DNA of 64,000 bases from Bdellovibrio sp. NC01 (lineage in GTDB: Bacteria; Bdellovibrionota; Bdellovibrionia; Bdellovibrionales; Bdellovibrionaceae): assembly GCF_006874625.1 (NCBI RefSeq), contig NZ_CP030034.1:124001-188000 (forward strand). Direction: 5' to 3'. The position numbers and the translations under genes are program-made. The notes under the pieces were generated by a model, which searched no databases, was not told the DNA's origin, and saw nothing but the letters and a program-made list of their open reading frames with translations. Shown here piece after piece: positions 54,191-63,229 of the stretch. Positions within the stretch are counted from its first letter, which is position 1, and each line of letters starts with the position of its first letter.

Positions 54191-56154
54191 AAACTCTAAG
54201 GCGTAAACCTAAAAGATCATTACGCACGATCCTTATCGTATGGTTCGTGCTCTTTTCGGTTGTGCCGTTGGCTTTCGTCACTATCTATTCGATGGTGAAG
54301 TACGAAAAAGCCATCGACCATGAGCTTTCGCAACGTCTTAGCGGTAACGCCCGCGAAATCGGAATTATTCTTAACGACTACAAATCTTCGCTTCAACAAA
54401 AGCGCGATCGCTATGTGCGCGATCCAAGTCTGACTTATCACTTAACGATGGGTGACGGGACGACATTAAGAAGTATTTCTTCGACATGGTTAAAGGCTGA
54501 CAATATTTCAAGTCTGACGTTCTTTGATCGTGAAGGTCGAATGCTGACGTCTGTATTTAAAGATGACAAAGACAATGTTCGCAGTTTCTTGCCAGTACAA
54601 GATGCTGTGTTCCTGTCAGCGAAATATATTTCCGACTTAAAAGATGAAAAAGAAATCAGTCTTGCCGAATTCACTGAAAGCCAGAAGCTTAACTTGATTC
54701 TGATTTCTAAAGTGACGGGACCCGGTGGCAGAACTGTTGGTTACATCGAGCAGATCGTTGATCTTAATAAAGAGTTTCTTTCTAAGCTTAAAAGTCGTTT
54801 GAAGTTGGAACTGATTCTTTTCAAAGACAACGGCCAAGTGGTTGTCGCCAGTCACCCAGATTTCTATTTGTATAAAAAAGATTTTTTCAAAGGCTATTTC
54901 CGCCCGGGTGCTGAGCCATTTTTTGACTTAAACGTGCGCGGTAATCCTTACGGCTTCCTGATTTATCCATTGGATTGGGGTATCACAAAATTTTACGTAG
55001 CACTGGGCGCTTCAAAAAGTGAAGCGATCGCAGTTCTTAAAAACGTAAACTATGCATTTATCACTGTCGTGGGCGCAGTCGTTGTTCTGTTGATCATGAC
55101 AATTCTTGTGACATCAAGCTGGGTATTGAAGCCATTGTATGACTTGGTCGACGCTCTTCAATCGTTTGAATCACAAGAACAAGCCGTTACGATTCCAGTA
55201 AAAAATGACACTGAAATTGGTCTTCTAACGGAATCGTTTAATGAAATGAGTAAAAAGATTTGGACAGCAAGATCGGATCTGCGCAAAAAGATCACGGAAC
55301 TTGAATCTGCCAATAAGGAACTCAAAGACACGCAAACGAAACTTGTTCACTCTGCTAAAATGGTCAGTCTTGGTCAGTTGGTTGCTGGTGTTGCGCATGA
55401 ATTGAATAATCCAATTGGTTTCATTTATAGCAATATGACTCATCTTAAAGAGTATTCGGAAAAACTGATCGCGATTGCTGAAGTGGCTGAAAAAAATCCA
55501 GAGAAATTGCACGAGATCAAAGAAGAATACGAATTCGATTACATCGTTAAAGATTTGCCAAAACTTGTGACATCTTGCCAAGATGGTGCGCGTAGAACTC
55601 GCGATATTGTTTTGGGCTTGCGTAACTTCTCGCGCTTGGAAGAAGCAAAGCTGCAAGAGATCGATGTTCATCAAAGCTTGGATACCACATTGAATCTTCT
55701 GCAAGGAGAGATCAAAAATCGTATCGAGTTGCACAGACAGTATGAGCCGACTCCGTTGGTGCACTGTTATGCTTCGCAGATCAATCAGGTGTTCATGAAT
55801 ATCTTATCGAATGCGGTGCAAGCGATCGAAGGTAACGGACACGTATGGATTTCAACGATGGCGTTGAAGGATTATAAAGGTTCGAAAGATAAAACGGGTT
55901 GGGTGCAAGTCTCAATTCAAGACAGTGGTAAGGGCATGAGCCAAGAAACTTTGGATAAAATCTTCGATCCATTCTTCACGACTAAAGGCGTGGGGCAGGG
56001 CACAGGTCTAGGTCTTTCTATCTCTTATGGTATTGTTCAGAACCACGGTGGTGAAATTCAAGTGCGTTCACAAGTGGGCGTAGGCACTGAGTTTATTGTA
56101 ATTATCCCGGTTTATCCTCCGGTCCAGGACAAGGCTACCCAACTAATGTCCTAA
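54187..56154 (+). CDS. Sensor histidine kinase with extracytoplasmic sensor domain
   Basis: A 655-residue protein with GTG start. Membrane segment at about residues 14-36, a large periplasmic sensor (Cache-like) to about residue 290, a second membrane segment, a HAMP domain, a coiled coil, and the kinase core: H-box with H404 in [17 protein letters not shown]-box [17 protein letters not shown]1 [13 protein letters not shown]-box [11 protein letters not shown] and G2 [13 protein letters not shown] follows residue 310. No response regulator is adjacent. It overlaps the anti-sigma-like gene by four bases, so the three genes share a message. Confidence 0.92.
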   Translation: MKTLRRKPKRSLRTILIVWFVLFSVVPLAFVTIYSMVKYEKAIDHELSQRLSGNAREIGIILNDYKSSLQQKRDRYVRDPSLTYHLTMGDGTTLRSISSTWLKADNISSLTFFDREGRMLTSVFKDDKDNVRSFLPVQDAVFLSAKYISDLKDEKEISLAEFTESQKLNLILISKVTGPGGRTVGYIEQIVDLNKEFLSKLKSRLKLELILFKDNGQVVVASHPDFYLYKKDFFKGYFRPGAEPFFDLNVRGNPYGFLIYPLDWGITKFYVALGASKSEAIAVLKNVNYAFITVVGAVVVLLIMTILVTSSWVLKPLYDLVDALQSFESQEQAVTIPVKNDTEIGLLTESFNEMSKKIWTARSDLRKKITELESANKELKDTQTKLVHSAKMVSLGQLVAGVAHELNNPIGFIYSNMTHLKEYSEKLIAIAEVAEKNPEKLHEIKEEYEFDYIVKDLPKLVTSCQDGARRTRDIVLGLRNFSRLEEAKLQEIDVHQSLDTTLNLLQGEIKNRIELHRQYEPTPLVHCYASQINQVFMNILSNAVQAIEGNGHVWISTMALKDYKGSKDKTGWVQVSIQDSGKGMSQETLDKIFDPFFTTKGVGQGTGLGLSISYGIVQNHGGEIQVRSQVGVGTEFIVIIPVYPPVQDKATQLMS

Positions 56155-56185
56155 AGCTTTAGTCTAGTCTTCCGATAGGAAGATT

Positions 56186-56410
56186 ATGAAAGCTGTTATC
56201 GTTATCCTCACGTTTCTTGCTTCGAACTTCTGTTCTGCCAATGACTCGAAACCTTTATATCTTGCCGGGGTCGTTCCTTACCGCGGTGATGTGAAAGTGT
56301 CGGTCGATTCAAAAGGTAAATTTCACGCGCAACAGATGGCTCCTGATAAACTGCAAATTCAAGTTCAAAAACGCGGACCCGCTTCAGTAATTACTGCCTC
56401 GGCTCCGTAA
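56186..56410 (+). CDS. Small exported protein, unknown function
   Basis: A 74-residue protein with a signal peptide (residues 1-18, cleavage after CSA). The 56-residue mature chain is polar with no cysteines. It starts 31 bases after the kinase stop behind AGGAAG and ends before a strong terminator, so it may be the last gene of the mreB-sigma run. Confidence 0.6.
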   Translation: MKAVIVILTFLASNFCSANDSKPLYLAGVVPYRGDVKVSVDSKGKFHAQQMAPDKLQIQVQKRGPASVITASAP

Positions 56411-56440
56411 AATAAAAATGGTCTCCCAAAAAGTTAGATA

Positions 56441-56472
56441 AAAAAACCCTGTTGCTTAGCACAGGGTTTTTT
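56441..56472. terminator. Terminator after the kinase operon
   Basis: Perfect 12-bp stem AAAAAACCCTGT / ACAGGGTTTTTT with loop TGCTTAGC. Usable in both directions. Confidence 0.92.
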
Positions 56473-56567
56473 GTTTTCTGCGCTAATGAATAAGACCTTT
56501 GGGCTAGTTTGTCTTAACCTTTTCTTTACAGATATCAGAGCGTCCTTCGGTGAATTAACATATAAAC

Positions 56568-57302
56568 ATGTATTCATTCGTGAAAAACACCTCAATTTCA
56601 TTCGCAGTTCTTCTTCTTCCGCTGTTTTCATATGCGTTCAAAATTTCTCCGATGGTGATTTACTTTTCACCTGCTGGAAATAAAGCAACGCAGGTATTAA
56701 CTCTGGAAAATCCGGGCAACGAAAAAACTCCTGTGCAAATCGAAATGTTCACGCGTGCGATTGATGCTAAAGGTGAGGAAGTTCGCGAAAAAACGACGGA
56801 CTTCAACGTTTATCCTGAACAAGTCGTGTTGTTGCCGAATGAAAAAAGAAATGTGCGTGTGACTTTCGCCGGCACAGTGAAAGACGATACCGAGAAATCA
56901 TATCGTTTGATCGCTTCGCAAATTCCTGTCGAATTCAAAGAAAGTAACGCTGGTACAAAAAAGCCTGGTGTGAATTTGAATTTCCTTTTGCAGTATGTGG
57001 CTTCTGTTTATGTCACTCCGGATAAAGCTGTCGCTAAAGTAAAAGTGAAAGACGCCAAGGTGCTTCCTGGAAAAAAGTTAGAAATTACTTTTGCTAACGA
57101 AGGCACGGCTCATAAAGTTCTACATCCAAAACTTATTAAAATTAAATCGGGTACGACGACAGTTCTTGAAATCAAAGAACCTAAAGAGTTAGACGGAACA
57201 AATCTTCTGGCGAAAACTGAAAAGAAAGTTGTTTTGCCAGTGTCTAAAGATCTGCCGAAGAATGTGAAAGTCGAAATGGAACTAGCGGAGATCGCTGATT
57301 GA
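56568..57302 (+). CDS. Periplasmic pilus chaperone (PapD-like, archaic type)
   Basis: A 244-residue protein with signal peptide (cleavage after SYA). The N-terminal Ig-like domain has the pattern FKISPMVIYFSPAGNKATQV and VLTLENPGNEKTPVQIEM; FNVYPEQVVLLPNEKRNVRV is the chaperone G1/F region that donates a strand to pilin subunits. It is followed directly by the usher gene with four-base overlap. Confidence 0.88.
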   Translation: MYSFVKNTSISFAVLLLPLFSYAFKISPMVIYFSPAGNKATQVLTLENPGNEKTPVQIEMFTRAIDAKGEEVREKTTDFNVYPEQVVLLPNEKRNVRVTFAGTVKDDTEKSYRLIASQIPVEFKESNAGTKKPGVNLNFLLQYVASVYVTPDKAVAKVKVKDAKVLPGKKLEITFANEGTAHKVLHPKLIKIKSGTTTVLEIKEPKELDGTNLLAKTEKKVVLPVSKDLPKNVKVEMELAEIAD

Positions 57303-59710
57303 GGAATTTCTTACTTACTATCTTCGCAGTACTTTTCTGTGTAAATAGCTTTGCGGCGGGAACTCGTCCACCGCTGGCCAAACCTTTTGTGGTTGTTCCG
57401 ATCGTTCTTGACGGTGCGACATCAGAGGAAGCTTGGGTTTTCCCTCGCGATACGGCTCGTGCCTTTTCTATTGAAGCGGCCCCGCTGATTCAAGTTCTGC
57501 AACTGCAAATGAAAGAAGAGATACTGAATAATCTTAAAACGCACATTACGCCTGAAGGTGTTTTGTCGTTAAAAGATTTGCAAGCGTCGGGTGTCGGTGT
57601 TGAGTTTGATGAAGCTGCCCTGGAACTTCGTTTGAAGTTGCCTTTGAAATATCGTCGCAGTAACGAAGTCGAACTTTATACTAACAGCGATGGCACGCAG
57701 AAATATATTCGTCCTACCCAACAAAGCGGTTACTTGAATTTGCGTTTCAACCAGTCATATCAATACGGTGACGACGTTGAAAACAAAATGTTGCCGCTAA
57801 CTGGTCACGTCGATTTCGTCGAAAATATTCACGGCCTGGTGTTTGAATCAATGGCCGATTATCTAGAACATGAAGAGCATCCGTGGAAACGCGGGGATAC
57901 GCGTTTCCGTTATGACGATGAAGAAAAGATGATTCGTTATACAGCGGGTGATCTGACTTTGATGTCACGGGGATTTCAACTTGTGCCTGCAATGGCCGGG
58001 CTGTCAGTTGTTCGTGAATTCGGTATTCAACCGTATCGTACTCTTCGCCCATTAAGTAACACGGAAATCGTGATCAAGCGTCCTTCGCAAGTTGAAGTGT
58101 ATGTGAATGGTTTCATGTACAGTCAAATGCGTTTGGCACCGGGTATTTTCAATATTCGTGAATTTCCGTTGGCATTGGGTCAGAATAACGTGAAGGTCAA
58201 GGTTCGCGACGATCTGGGACAAGAAGAGGTTTTCGACTTTTCGGTTCTATTCGAAAATACAATTCTGACAAAAGGGGAGCAGGAGTTTTCATACAGCGGT
58301 GGCGCCCCGTGGACTGAGTCAGGCGGCGATCGCGCCTATGAGGCACACAACGTTCTGACGAATATGTTTCATCGTGTCGGTGTGACTGACGAGCTGACTG
58401 TCGGCGTGAATTTTCAAAACTATCAATCGCAGGCATTAACTGGCGTCGAAGCTTCCGGCATTACAAGTTATGGATACCTTTCCGCAGATGTGGGTTACTC
58501 TTCACACTCGAGTGATGTTCGTGGTTATGCAGAAAAGTATCGTTATCGTACCTTGGATCGTATGGGTGGTAAGGACATGCCAGCGACTTTGACCCTCGAG
58601 GCAGAAAATCACGATCCTGACTTTGCTCCGGTCTCTGCGAATATTTTTGTGCCGACAAATTATCTTCGTCGTTACGATGCGCAGTTAAACTTTCGCCCCT
58701 GGGCTTATTGGACATTGGGTGTTGGCGGTGGCTATTTAGAACAGGTCAATCAACCCGATCAACGCATGTACCGCGCAAACATTGTGATTCCATTTGCGGT
58801 GAACTGTCGTCTAGAGCTCAGTTACAATAAAGTCGTCGACGCGAATAACGAAGATCGTGGTTACGTGTCCTTCTTCTGGAATGAATTACAAGGGCACTAC
58901 AGCGCAAGTTCATTTTATGATTCTGGCAACAAAAGTACGAACGTTACGTTCAATAAAAACAATCTTTATAAATACGATGATTTCAGAGCGTCCGTTTCCG
59001 TACAAAATGCCAAAGATTCAACCCAAGAAAGTTTGAGTGCTGAATACTACACTCAACCGGCAAGTTATCGTTTGGATCATTACTCGACTCAAACAGGTGG
59101 TTTATCAAGCAACATCACGAGTGTTGGTATCAATACCGGTTTTGCTTGGGTGGGAACGCACGGTGCTTTCACGCAGCCAATTTCGGATAGCTTCGTCTTA
59201 GTTGCCGCAAATAATTTCCCTGATGGCCAAGAGATGATGATCAATCCAAATGGTGAAAAAGGTGAAGCGCAATTGGGTCCGCGTTCATCAGCTGTGTTGA
59301 AAGACGAAACGGCATATTACAAATATCTGGTTAACATGGATTCAACGTCGTTGCCGCCAGGGTATTTGTTGGAAAAAGAATACTATGCCGTTCAACCTAC
59401 TTACCGCAGCGGTATCCTAATCCCATTGAACTTCAAACATAAAGTCATGGTGAAAGGCCGCCTAATCAATGAAAAAGGCGAAGCTTTGCAATACGCTGCG
59501 GGTGATGTCGTCGATTCACAAGGTCGCCTCGTGGATAATAGCTTCTTCACAAATAAAGAAGGTGGCTTCTTGATCGAAGGATTGGAACCGGGCGAATATA
59601 AAATCGCAACGGATCGTCCTGAATTGTCTTCTGTCATCATTCAAGTTCCAGCTGGAAAAGAAAGCCTTATTAACCTAGGCACAATCAAGGTTAAAAAAGG
59701 AGGTGAGTAA
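57299..59710 (+). CDS. Outer-membrane fimbrial usher
   Basis: An 803-residue protein with TTG start and signal peptide (cleavage after SFA). Layout: N-terminal chaperone-binding domain, a beta-barrel with a plug-like segment (RPLSNTEIVIKRPSQVEVYV, NGFMYSQMRLAPGIFNIREF), and a C-terminal domain with a carboxypeptidase-regulatory-like fold (KGRLINEKGEALQYAAGDVV, EGLEPGEYKIAT). It exports and polymerises pilus subunits. It overlaps the chaperone by four bases and the tip gene by one. Confidence 0.9.
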   Translation: MRNFLLTIFAVLFCVNSFAAGTRPPLAKPFVVVPIVLDGATSEEAWVFPRDTARAFSIEAAPLIQVLQLQMKEEILNNLKTHITPEGVLSLKDLQASGVGVEFDEAALELRLKLPLKYRRSNEVELYTNSDGTQKYIRPTQQSGYLNLRFNQSYQYGDDVENKMLPLTGHVDFVENIHGLVFESMADYLEHEEHPWKRGDTRFRYDDEEKMIRYTAGDLTLMSRGFQLVPAMAGLSVVREFGIQPYRTLRPLSNTEIVIKRPSQVEVYVNGFMYSQMRLAPGIFNIREFPLALGQNNVKVKVRDDLGQEEVFDFSVLFENTILTKGEQEFSYSGGAPWTESGGDRAYEAHNVLTNMFHRVGVTDELTVGVNFQNYQSQALTGVEASGITSYGYLSADVGYSSHSSDVRGYAEKYRYRTLDRMGGKDMPATLTLEAENHDPDFAPVSANIFVPTNYLRRYDAQLNFRPWAYWTLGVGGGYLEQVNQPDQRMYRANIVIPFAVNCRLELSYNKVVDANNEDRGYVSFFWNELQGHYSASSFYDSGNKSTNVTFNKNNLYKYDDFRASVSVQNAKDSTQESLSAEYYTQPASYRLDHYSTQTGGLSSNITSVGINTGFAWVGTHGAFTQPISDSFVLVAANNFPDGQEMMINPNGEKGEAQLGPRSSAVLKDETAYYKYLVNMDSTSLPPGYLLEKEYYAVQPTYRSGILIPLNFKHKVMVKGRLINEKGEALQYAAGDVVDSQGRLVDNSFFTNKEGGFLIEGLEPGEYKIATDRPELSSVIIQVPAGKESLINLGTIKVKKGGE

Positions 59711-60633
59711 TGAAACTACTTATTGGTTCATTACTGACATTGACCGTCCTGTTGATTTCTCACTTATCGCAAGCAGCAGATTGCACAAACATGCAGTTGC
59801 AGACGGGACAAACGAATATTGATTTCACGAGCAATCAAAACTTCCAAGGATCGTTCACTGTAAAAGCGAACACGATGCCTGGCGGTTGTGATTTCTTTAT
59901 GACTTTCGATTACGGTCTTGCGACCTCATACGCAAATCGCACACTCAAGATGGGTGTATATTCTTGGCCTTATCAAATCTCGAAAGATTCTGCGGGTATT
60001 AACATTCTAAAGAATCTTTTTGATGCTTCAACCAACAACGATGTGATTTCCGGAACATTGGCAGAGGGTAATAACGATCGCCAAGTGAACGTGAATTACT
60101 GGGCGATTTTAAATATGTCGAACCCGTGGTTGCGCTTTGGTAACTACAACGACTATATGACCGTCACTTTATATCGTGGCAATCTGAGTAGTTATACTTA
60201 CGCCGATTCGCGTTTGATCTCTTTGAGCTTCAATGCGCCTAAGCGTGTTGACGTTTCGATGCAGTCAACAGGCGGTACATTTGTGCTGGGCGATTTAGAT
60301 GAAGTTATGGATTTCGGAAATCTAACGGCCGGTGCGACGAAAAGTGCAGAAGCTATTCTGAAATACAATGCCGGTTACACGTTGTCAGTTTCTTCGACGA
60401 ATGGTGGTCGCTTAAAACATTCAACAGATGCCGTTTATATTCCATACTCGATCCGCTTTAATGGATCATTGGTGAATTTAACGACGTCACCACAGCAGAT
60501 TTATCGAGTCTTCGGCGTGTCACCTACGACGGGCACGACGATTCCAATCTCGGTCACGATTGGAAACTTCGGGACTGTGAAGTCGGGAAGTTATAGCGAT
60601 CAAGTTCAGCTTACAATCGAAACGACAGAATAA
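59710..60633 (+). CDS. Spore coat U-type (SCPU) two-domain pilus tip subunit
   Basis: A 307-residue protein with signal peptide (cleavage after SQA). The first 160 residues contain two cysteines and differ from the pilin; the last 130 are a SCPU/pilin-like domain (GYTLSVSSTNGGRLKHST and SGSYSDQVQLTI). This two-domain layout is that of CsuE-type tip adhesins in archaic chaperone-usher pili. It is the last gene of the operon and a terminator follows. Confidence 0.82.
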   Translation: MKLLIGSLLTLTVLLISHLSQAADCTNMQLQTGQTNIDFTSNQNFQGSFTVKANTMPGGCDFFMTFDYGLATSYANRTLKMGVYSWPYQISKDSAGINILKNLFDASTNNDVISGTLAEGNNDRQVNVNYWAILNMSNPWLRFGNYNDYMTVTLYRGNLSSYTYADSRLISLSFNAPKRVDVSMQSTGGTFVLGDLDEVMDFGNLTAGATKSAEAILKYNAGYTLSVSSTNGGRLKHSTDAVYIPYSIRFNGSLVNLTTSPQQIYRVFGVSPTTGTTIPISVTIGNFGTVKSGSYSDQVQLTIETTE

Positions 60634-60661
60634 AAAAAGCCGTCGAATGACGGCTTTTTTT
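60633..60661. terminator. Terminator between the pilus operon and the convergent pilin gene
   Basis: Stem AAAAAGCCGTC / GACGGCTTTTT with loop GAAT and flanking T-run, usable in both directions. Confidence 0.92.
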
Positions 60662-60670
60662 GCTATCTGC

Positions 60671-60690
60671 ACTCCGTCTTGTGACGGAGT
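60671..60690. repeat. ACTCC...GGAGT hairpin element, copy 3
   Basis: Stem ACTCCGTC / GACGGAGT with loop TTGT, just after the terminator and 30 bases before the pilin stop (minus strand). See copies at 23576 and 34902. Confidence 0.6.
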
Positions 60691-60719
60691 AGAGCTTTGA
60701 GTTTGCTAGTTAGGTCAAA

Positions 60720-61208
60720 TTAGTTAGCAACGATAGATACTGTGATTGTGTCAGAGTATGTACCAGCTGCTGCTGTTGCTAGTGCAGTTACATCAACATT
60801 CACGTTTGAAGAAACTGTTGTTAAACCAGTCAATGCATTCACAGTTTTCATGTCTGTGTCGCCAGTTGAAAGAGTCACTTTCGTAGCGCCATTGTAACCA
60901 AGTTTGTAAGCAGTTTTTACGCTTGAGTTTGCTGTGTTTACCAATTGTCCGCCGTTTGCAGACTTCATTTTGATTTTATAACCGTTCAAATTGTTTGAAT
61001 GCTCGCTGACTGTTGCAACCAATTTATCAGTTTCACCACCAGTGATGTTCAATGCCGTCGCATTGGCTGTCGCTGTGACTTCTAGCTCATTTACTACTGC
61101 AACAACGCCTGAAATAGTAAGAGTGCCGGTTGGACCATAAGCTGCGAATGCAGAAGTGCCAACGGCCAAAGTCGAGAAAAGTGCTGCTGCGATTTTGATA
61201 GATTTCAT
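60720..61208 (-). CDS. Putative major pilin subunit, convergent to the pilus operon
   Basis: A 162-residue protein with signal peptide (cleavage after AFA). Its core LNGYKIKMKSANGGQLVNTA and end AAGTYSDTITVSIVAN align with the C-terminal domain of the tip gene (GYTLSVSSTNGGRLKHST, SGSYSDQVQLTIETTE), so it is very likely the main subunit of the same pilus. It is encoded on the opposite strand from chaperone, usher and tip, so it has its own promoter and can be made in greater amounts. Ribosome site AAGGAA. Confidence 0.8.
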   Translation of the reverse strand: MKSIKIAAALFSTLAVGTSAFAAYGPTGTLTISGVVAVVNELEVTATANATALNITGGETDKLVATVSEHSNNLNGYKIKMKSANGGQLVNTANSSVKTAYKLGYNGATKVTLSTGDTDMKTVNALTGLTTVSSNVNVDVTALATAAAGTYSDTITVSIVAN

Positions 61209-61453
61209 ACGGGAGGGTTCCTTTCGGGAATTTATTGTTAACCGTCAATAGACACTGTTCCGTATTTCACGAGATGTGCCAGGGGCCTTAACCGTTTCTT
61301 AATCACTGTATTTGTTATGGAACAGTATATGGGATCTGAGGGCGTCAAAACTCTATACACTCGACCTTAAAAGGCTGACGCTTAACAAGGATTTAACATC
61401 CAGACTTTCCCTGTCCTTAAGCTAGACGTGGGGAGCGCCGATAAGGGGTTAGT

Positions 61454-62056
61454 ATGGCAGTTGAGAATTCACAGAGTGAAAGTAAGGATAACTCGAAACT
61501 TCTCGCACTCCTTTTATTAATTGGAGCGGGGGTATTGGGATTGCTTTATCTAAGCTCTGAGGACGGCAAAAAAACTGTCTCTGAAATCTCTGCGAAAGTT
61601 CGCTCTGAAAAATACGAAAAAGCAGTGAACAGTCATCTGATGGTGACGAATGAAAATCTAAACATGCAACGCCAACGCATGGAGATTGAAAACGCCAAGC
61701 TGACGCAAGATTTTAATTCAACGAAAGCCCAAGCAGCTTATCAACCACAACAAGGTGGCGTTGATTTGAGTTCTGATTCAAAAGCCGAAGACATCGCGAA
61801 AGAACTCGGTCGCGGTCCTCGTCAGGAAACTTTCGAAAATCCAAACGACGTTATTCAAAAAGAACTTTTCAATAAGCAACAAGAAGAAGAATACACTCGC
61901 GCCTATAAAGAAGAATACGCTCGACAATTCGTAGAGAACGCACGTCGCGGCGGTTACGATGTGCGCTTGGATGATAACTTCAAAGTGATTTCCGTAAGAC
62001 CATTGCGCGGTCAAGGCCAGCCGATCGGCGATGGCATGAGCGACGCCCTTCAATAA
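61454..62056 (+). CDS. Membrane-anchored coiled-coil protein, unknown function
   Basis: A 200-residue protein with a polar N-terminus, one hydrophobic segment (about residues 15-33) and a Gln/Glu/Arg-rich, helical C-terminal region (EKAVNSHLMVTNENLNMQRQ, KEEYARQFVENARRGGYDVR). No family recognised. Its last bases overlap the stop of the convergent RadC-like gene. Confidence 0.7.
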   Translation: MAVENSQSESKDNSKLLALLLLIGAGVLGLLYLSSEDGKKTVSEISAKVRSEKYEKAVNSHLMVTNENLNMQRQRMEIENAKLTQDFNSTKAQAAYQPQQGGVDLSSDSKAEDIAKELGRGPRQETFENPNDVIQKELFNKQQEEEYTRAYKEEYARQFVENARRGGYDVRLDDNFKVISVRPLRGQGQPIGDGMSDALQ

Positions 62057-62466
62057 TAACTATTCGCCCGCAATTTCTTTTTCCAGGTTTTGAAGTGGCC
62101 ATGATCGGCCATGCTAAAATATTTTTCATTCGAAAAGATCACGTGATCTTGCATTGGGATCTGCAACAATACGCCGGCACTATAAATTTTGCGAGTCAGG
62201 ATAAGATCTTGATCGGAAGGTAGAATTTCCGAGCTGGGGTGATTGTGCGCTAAAATGAATGAGCTCGCGTTACGTGAAATCAGATAGCGAAAGATGTCGC
62301 GCGGATGAATCAAACACTGATCGACCGTGCCTCTAAATATCATCTCAAGACCAATGACTTGTAAGTGCGAATTCAGGGCAATGACCCACACCTCTTCAGA
62401 AAATGAATTGAAGTGTGGTTGAAGAAGAGCGAAGGCCTGTGCGCTGGAATTAACTTCGTTAGTCAT
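62050..62466 (-). CDS. RadC-type JAB-domain protein, short form
   Basis: A 138-residue protein with the JAMM metal site AHNHPSSEILPSDQD (HxH-P-S...SxxD) and the RadC surroundings IFRGTVDQCLIHPRDIFRYL. The N-terminal helix-hairpin-helix part of full-length RadC (about 90 residues) is missing, so this is a JAB-only form. RadC function is not established. It overlaps the preceding gene's end by seven bases. Confidence 0.85.
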   Translation of the reverse strand: MTNEVNSSAQAFALLQPHFNSFSEEVWVIALNSHLQVIGLEMIFRGTVDQCLIHPRDIFRYLISRNASSFILAHNHPSSEILPSDQDLILTRKIYSAGVLLQIPMQDHVIFSNEKYFSMADHGHFKTWKKKLRANSYY

Positions 62467-62567
62467 AAGTTATGGCCTGGTGCAAAGCGATTACCAGCTC
62501 AAATATAAAATGTGGACTGCTTTATATTCGAGATTAGGACGCCCGTCTTGAAACGGAGGACCATAGC

Positions 62568-62596
62568 TTGCACCTCTTTAAACCTAGGCATAGACT
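62568..62596 (+). promoter_or_regulatory. Putative sigma-70 promoter of the lpoB operon
   Basis: TTGCAC (62568-62573), 17-base spacer, TAGACT (62591-62596), 34 bases before the ATG, with AAGGAAGG between. Confidence 0.6.
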
Positions 62597-62629
62597 TTTC
62601 TTTGTCGAAATAAAGGAAGGTAATTTTTT

Positions 62630-63229
62630 ATGAATACAAAGTGGATGCTAACTGCACTTGTTGCTTCAATGATGGCGCTTTCAGCGTGCGGACCGCAAGC
62701 TTTCGTTAAAGGACAATACGACGACGTAGATCGCGAAAATAACTTGAACGATCAGTGGTCAGAAACTGACATGCAAAAAGCTGTACACGATCTAGTAGGC
62801 AGTGCTTTGAATTCAGCTTCAATTTCTCAAGCTAAAAAAATGCCAGTTGTGATGGTGACGAACCTTCAAAATAAAACAAGCGAACACATCGACACTCAAA
62901 GCATCATGGACATGGTTCGTGTTGAGTTGATGAAGTCAGGTCGCGTAGGTTTCATCGACAAAGAAGCTCGTGAAGATATCTCTAACGAATACGACTACCA
63001 AAACTCTGGTAAAGTTTCGCAAGAAACTAAAAAAGGCCCAGGTGGCCAAATTGGTGCTGACTACATCATCAACGGTCGTTTGGATTCAATCGTTCAAGAA
63101 GTTGGTAAAGACAAATCTGTGTACTACAAACTGACTATGAACATGACGAACCTTAAAACGAGCATGATCGTTTGGTCTGATCAAAAACAAATCCGCAAAA
63201 CATACAAAAAGAAAACTATCGGTCTGTAG
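62630..63229 (+). CDS. lpoB: LpoB-like penicillin-binding protein activator lipoprotein
   Basis: A 199-residue lipoprotein (lipobox LSAC). The LpoB domain is visible: MPVVMVTNLQNKTSEHIDTQ, IMDMVRVELMKSGRVGFIDK, GADYIINGRLDSIV and VWSDQKQIRKTYKK at the end. LpoB stimulates PBP1B at the outer membrane. It is followed without gap by a COG3014-like lipoprotein. Confidence 0.88.
   Translation: MNTKWMLTALVASMMALSACGPQAFVKGQYDDVDRENNLNDQWSETDMQKAVHDLVGSALNSASISQAKKMPVVMVTNLQNKTSEHIDTQSIMDMVRVELMKSGRVGFIDKEAREDISNEYDYQNSGKVSQETKKGPGGQIGADYIINGRLDSIVQEVGKDKSVYYKLTMNMTNLKTSMIVWSDQKQIRKTYKKKTIGL

Noticed and set aside
55225-55764. 179-codon minus-strand ORF inside the kinase gene
   Set aside because: Shadow of the conserved kinase core.
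61209-61453. Possible gene in the gap before the coiled-coil gene
   Set aside because: No open frame of useful length; it holds only the pilin upstream region, an inverted repeat and the next gene's leader.
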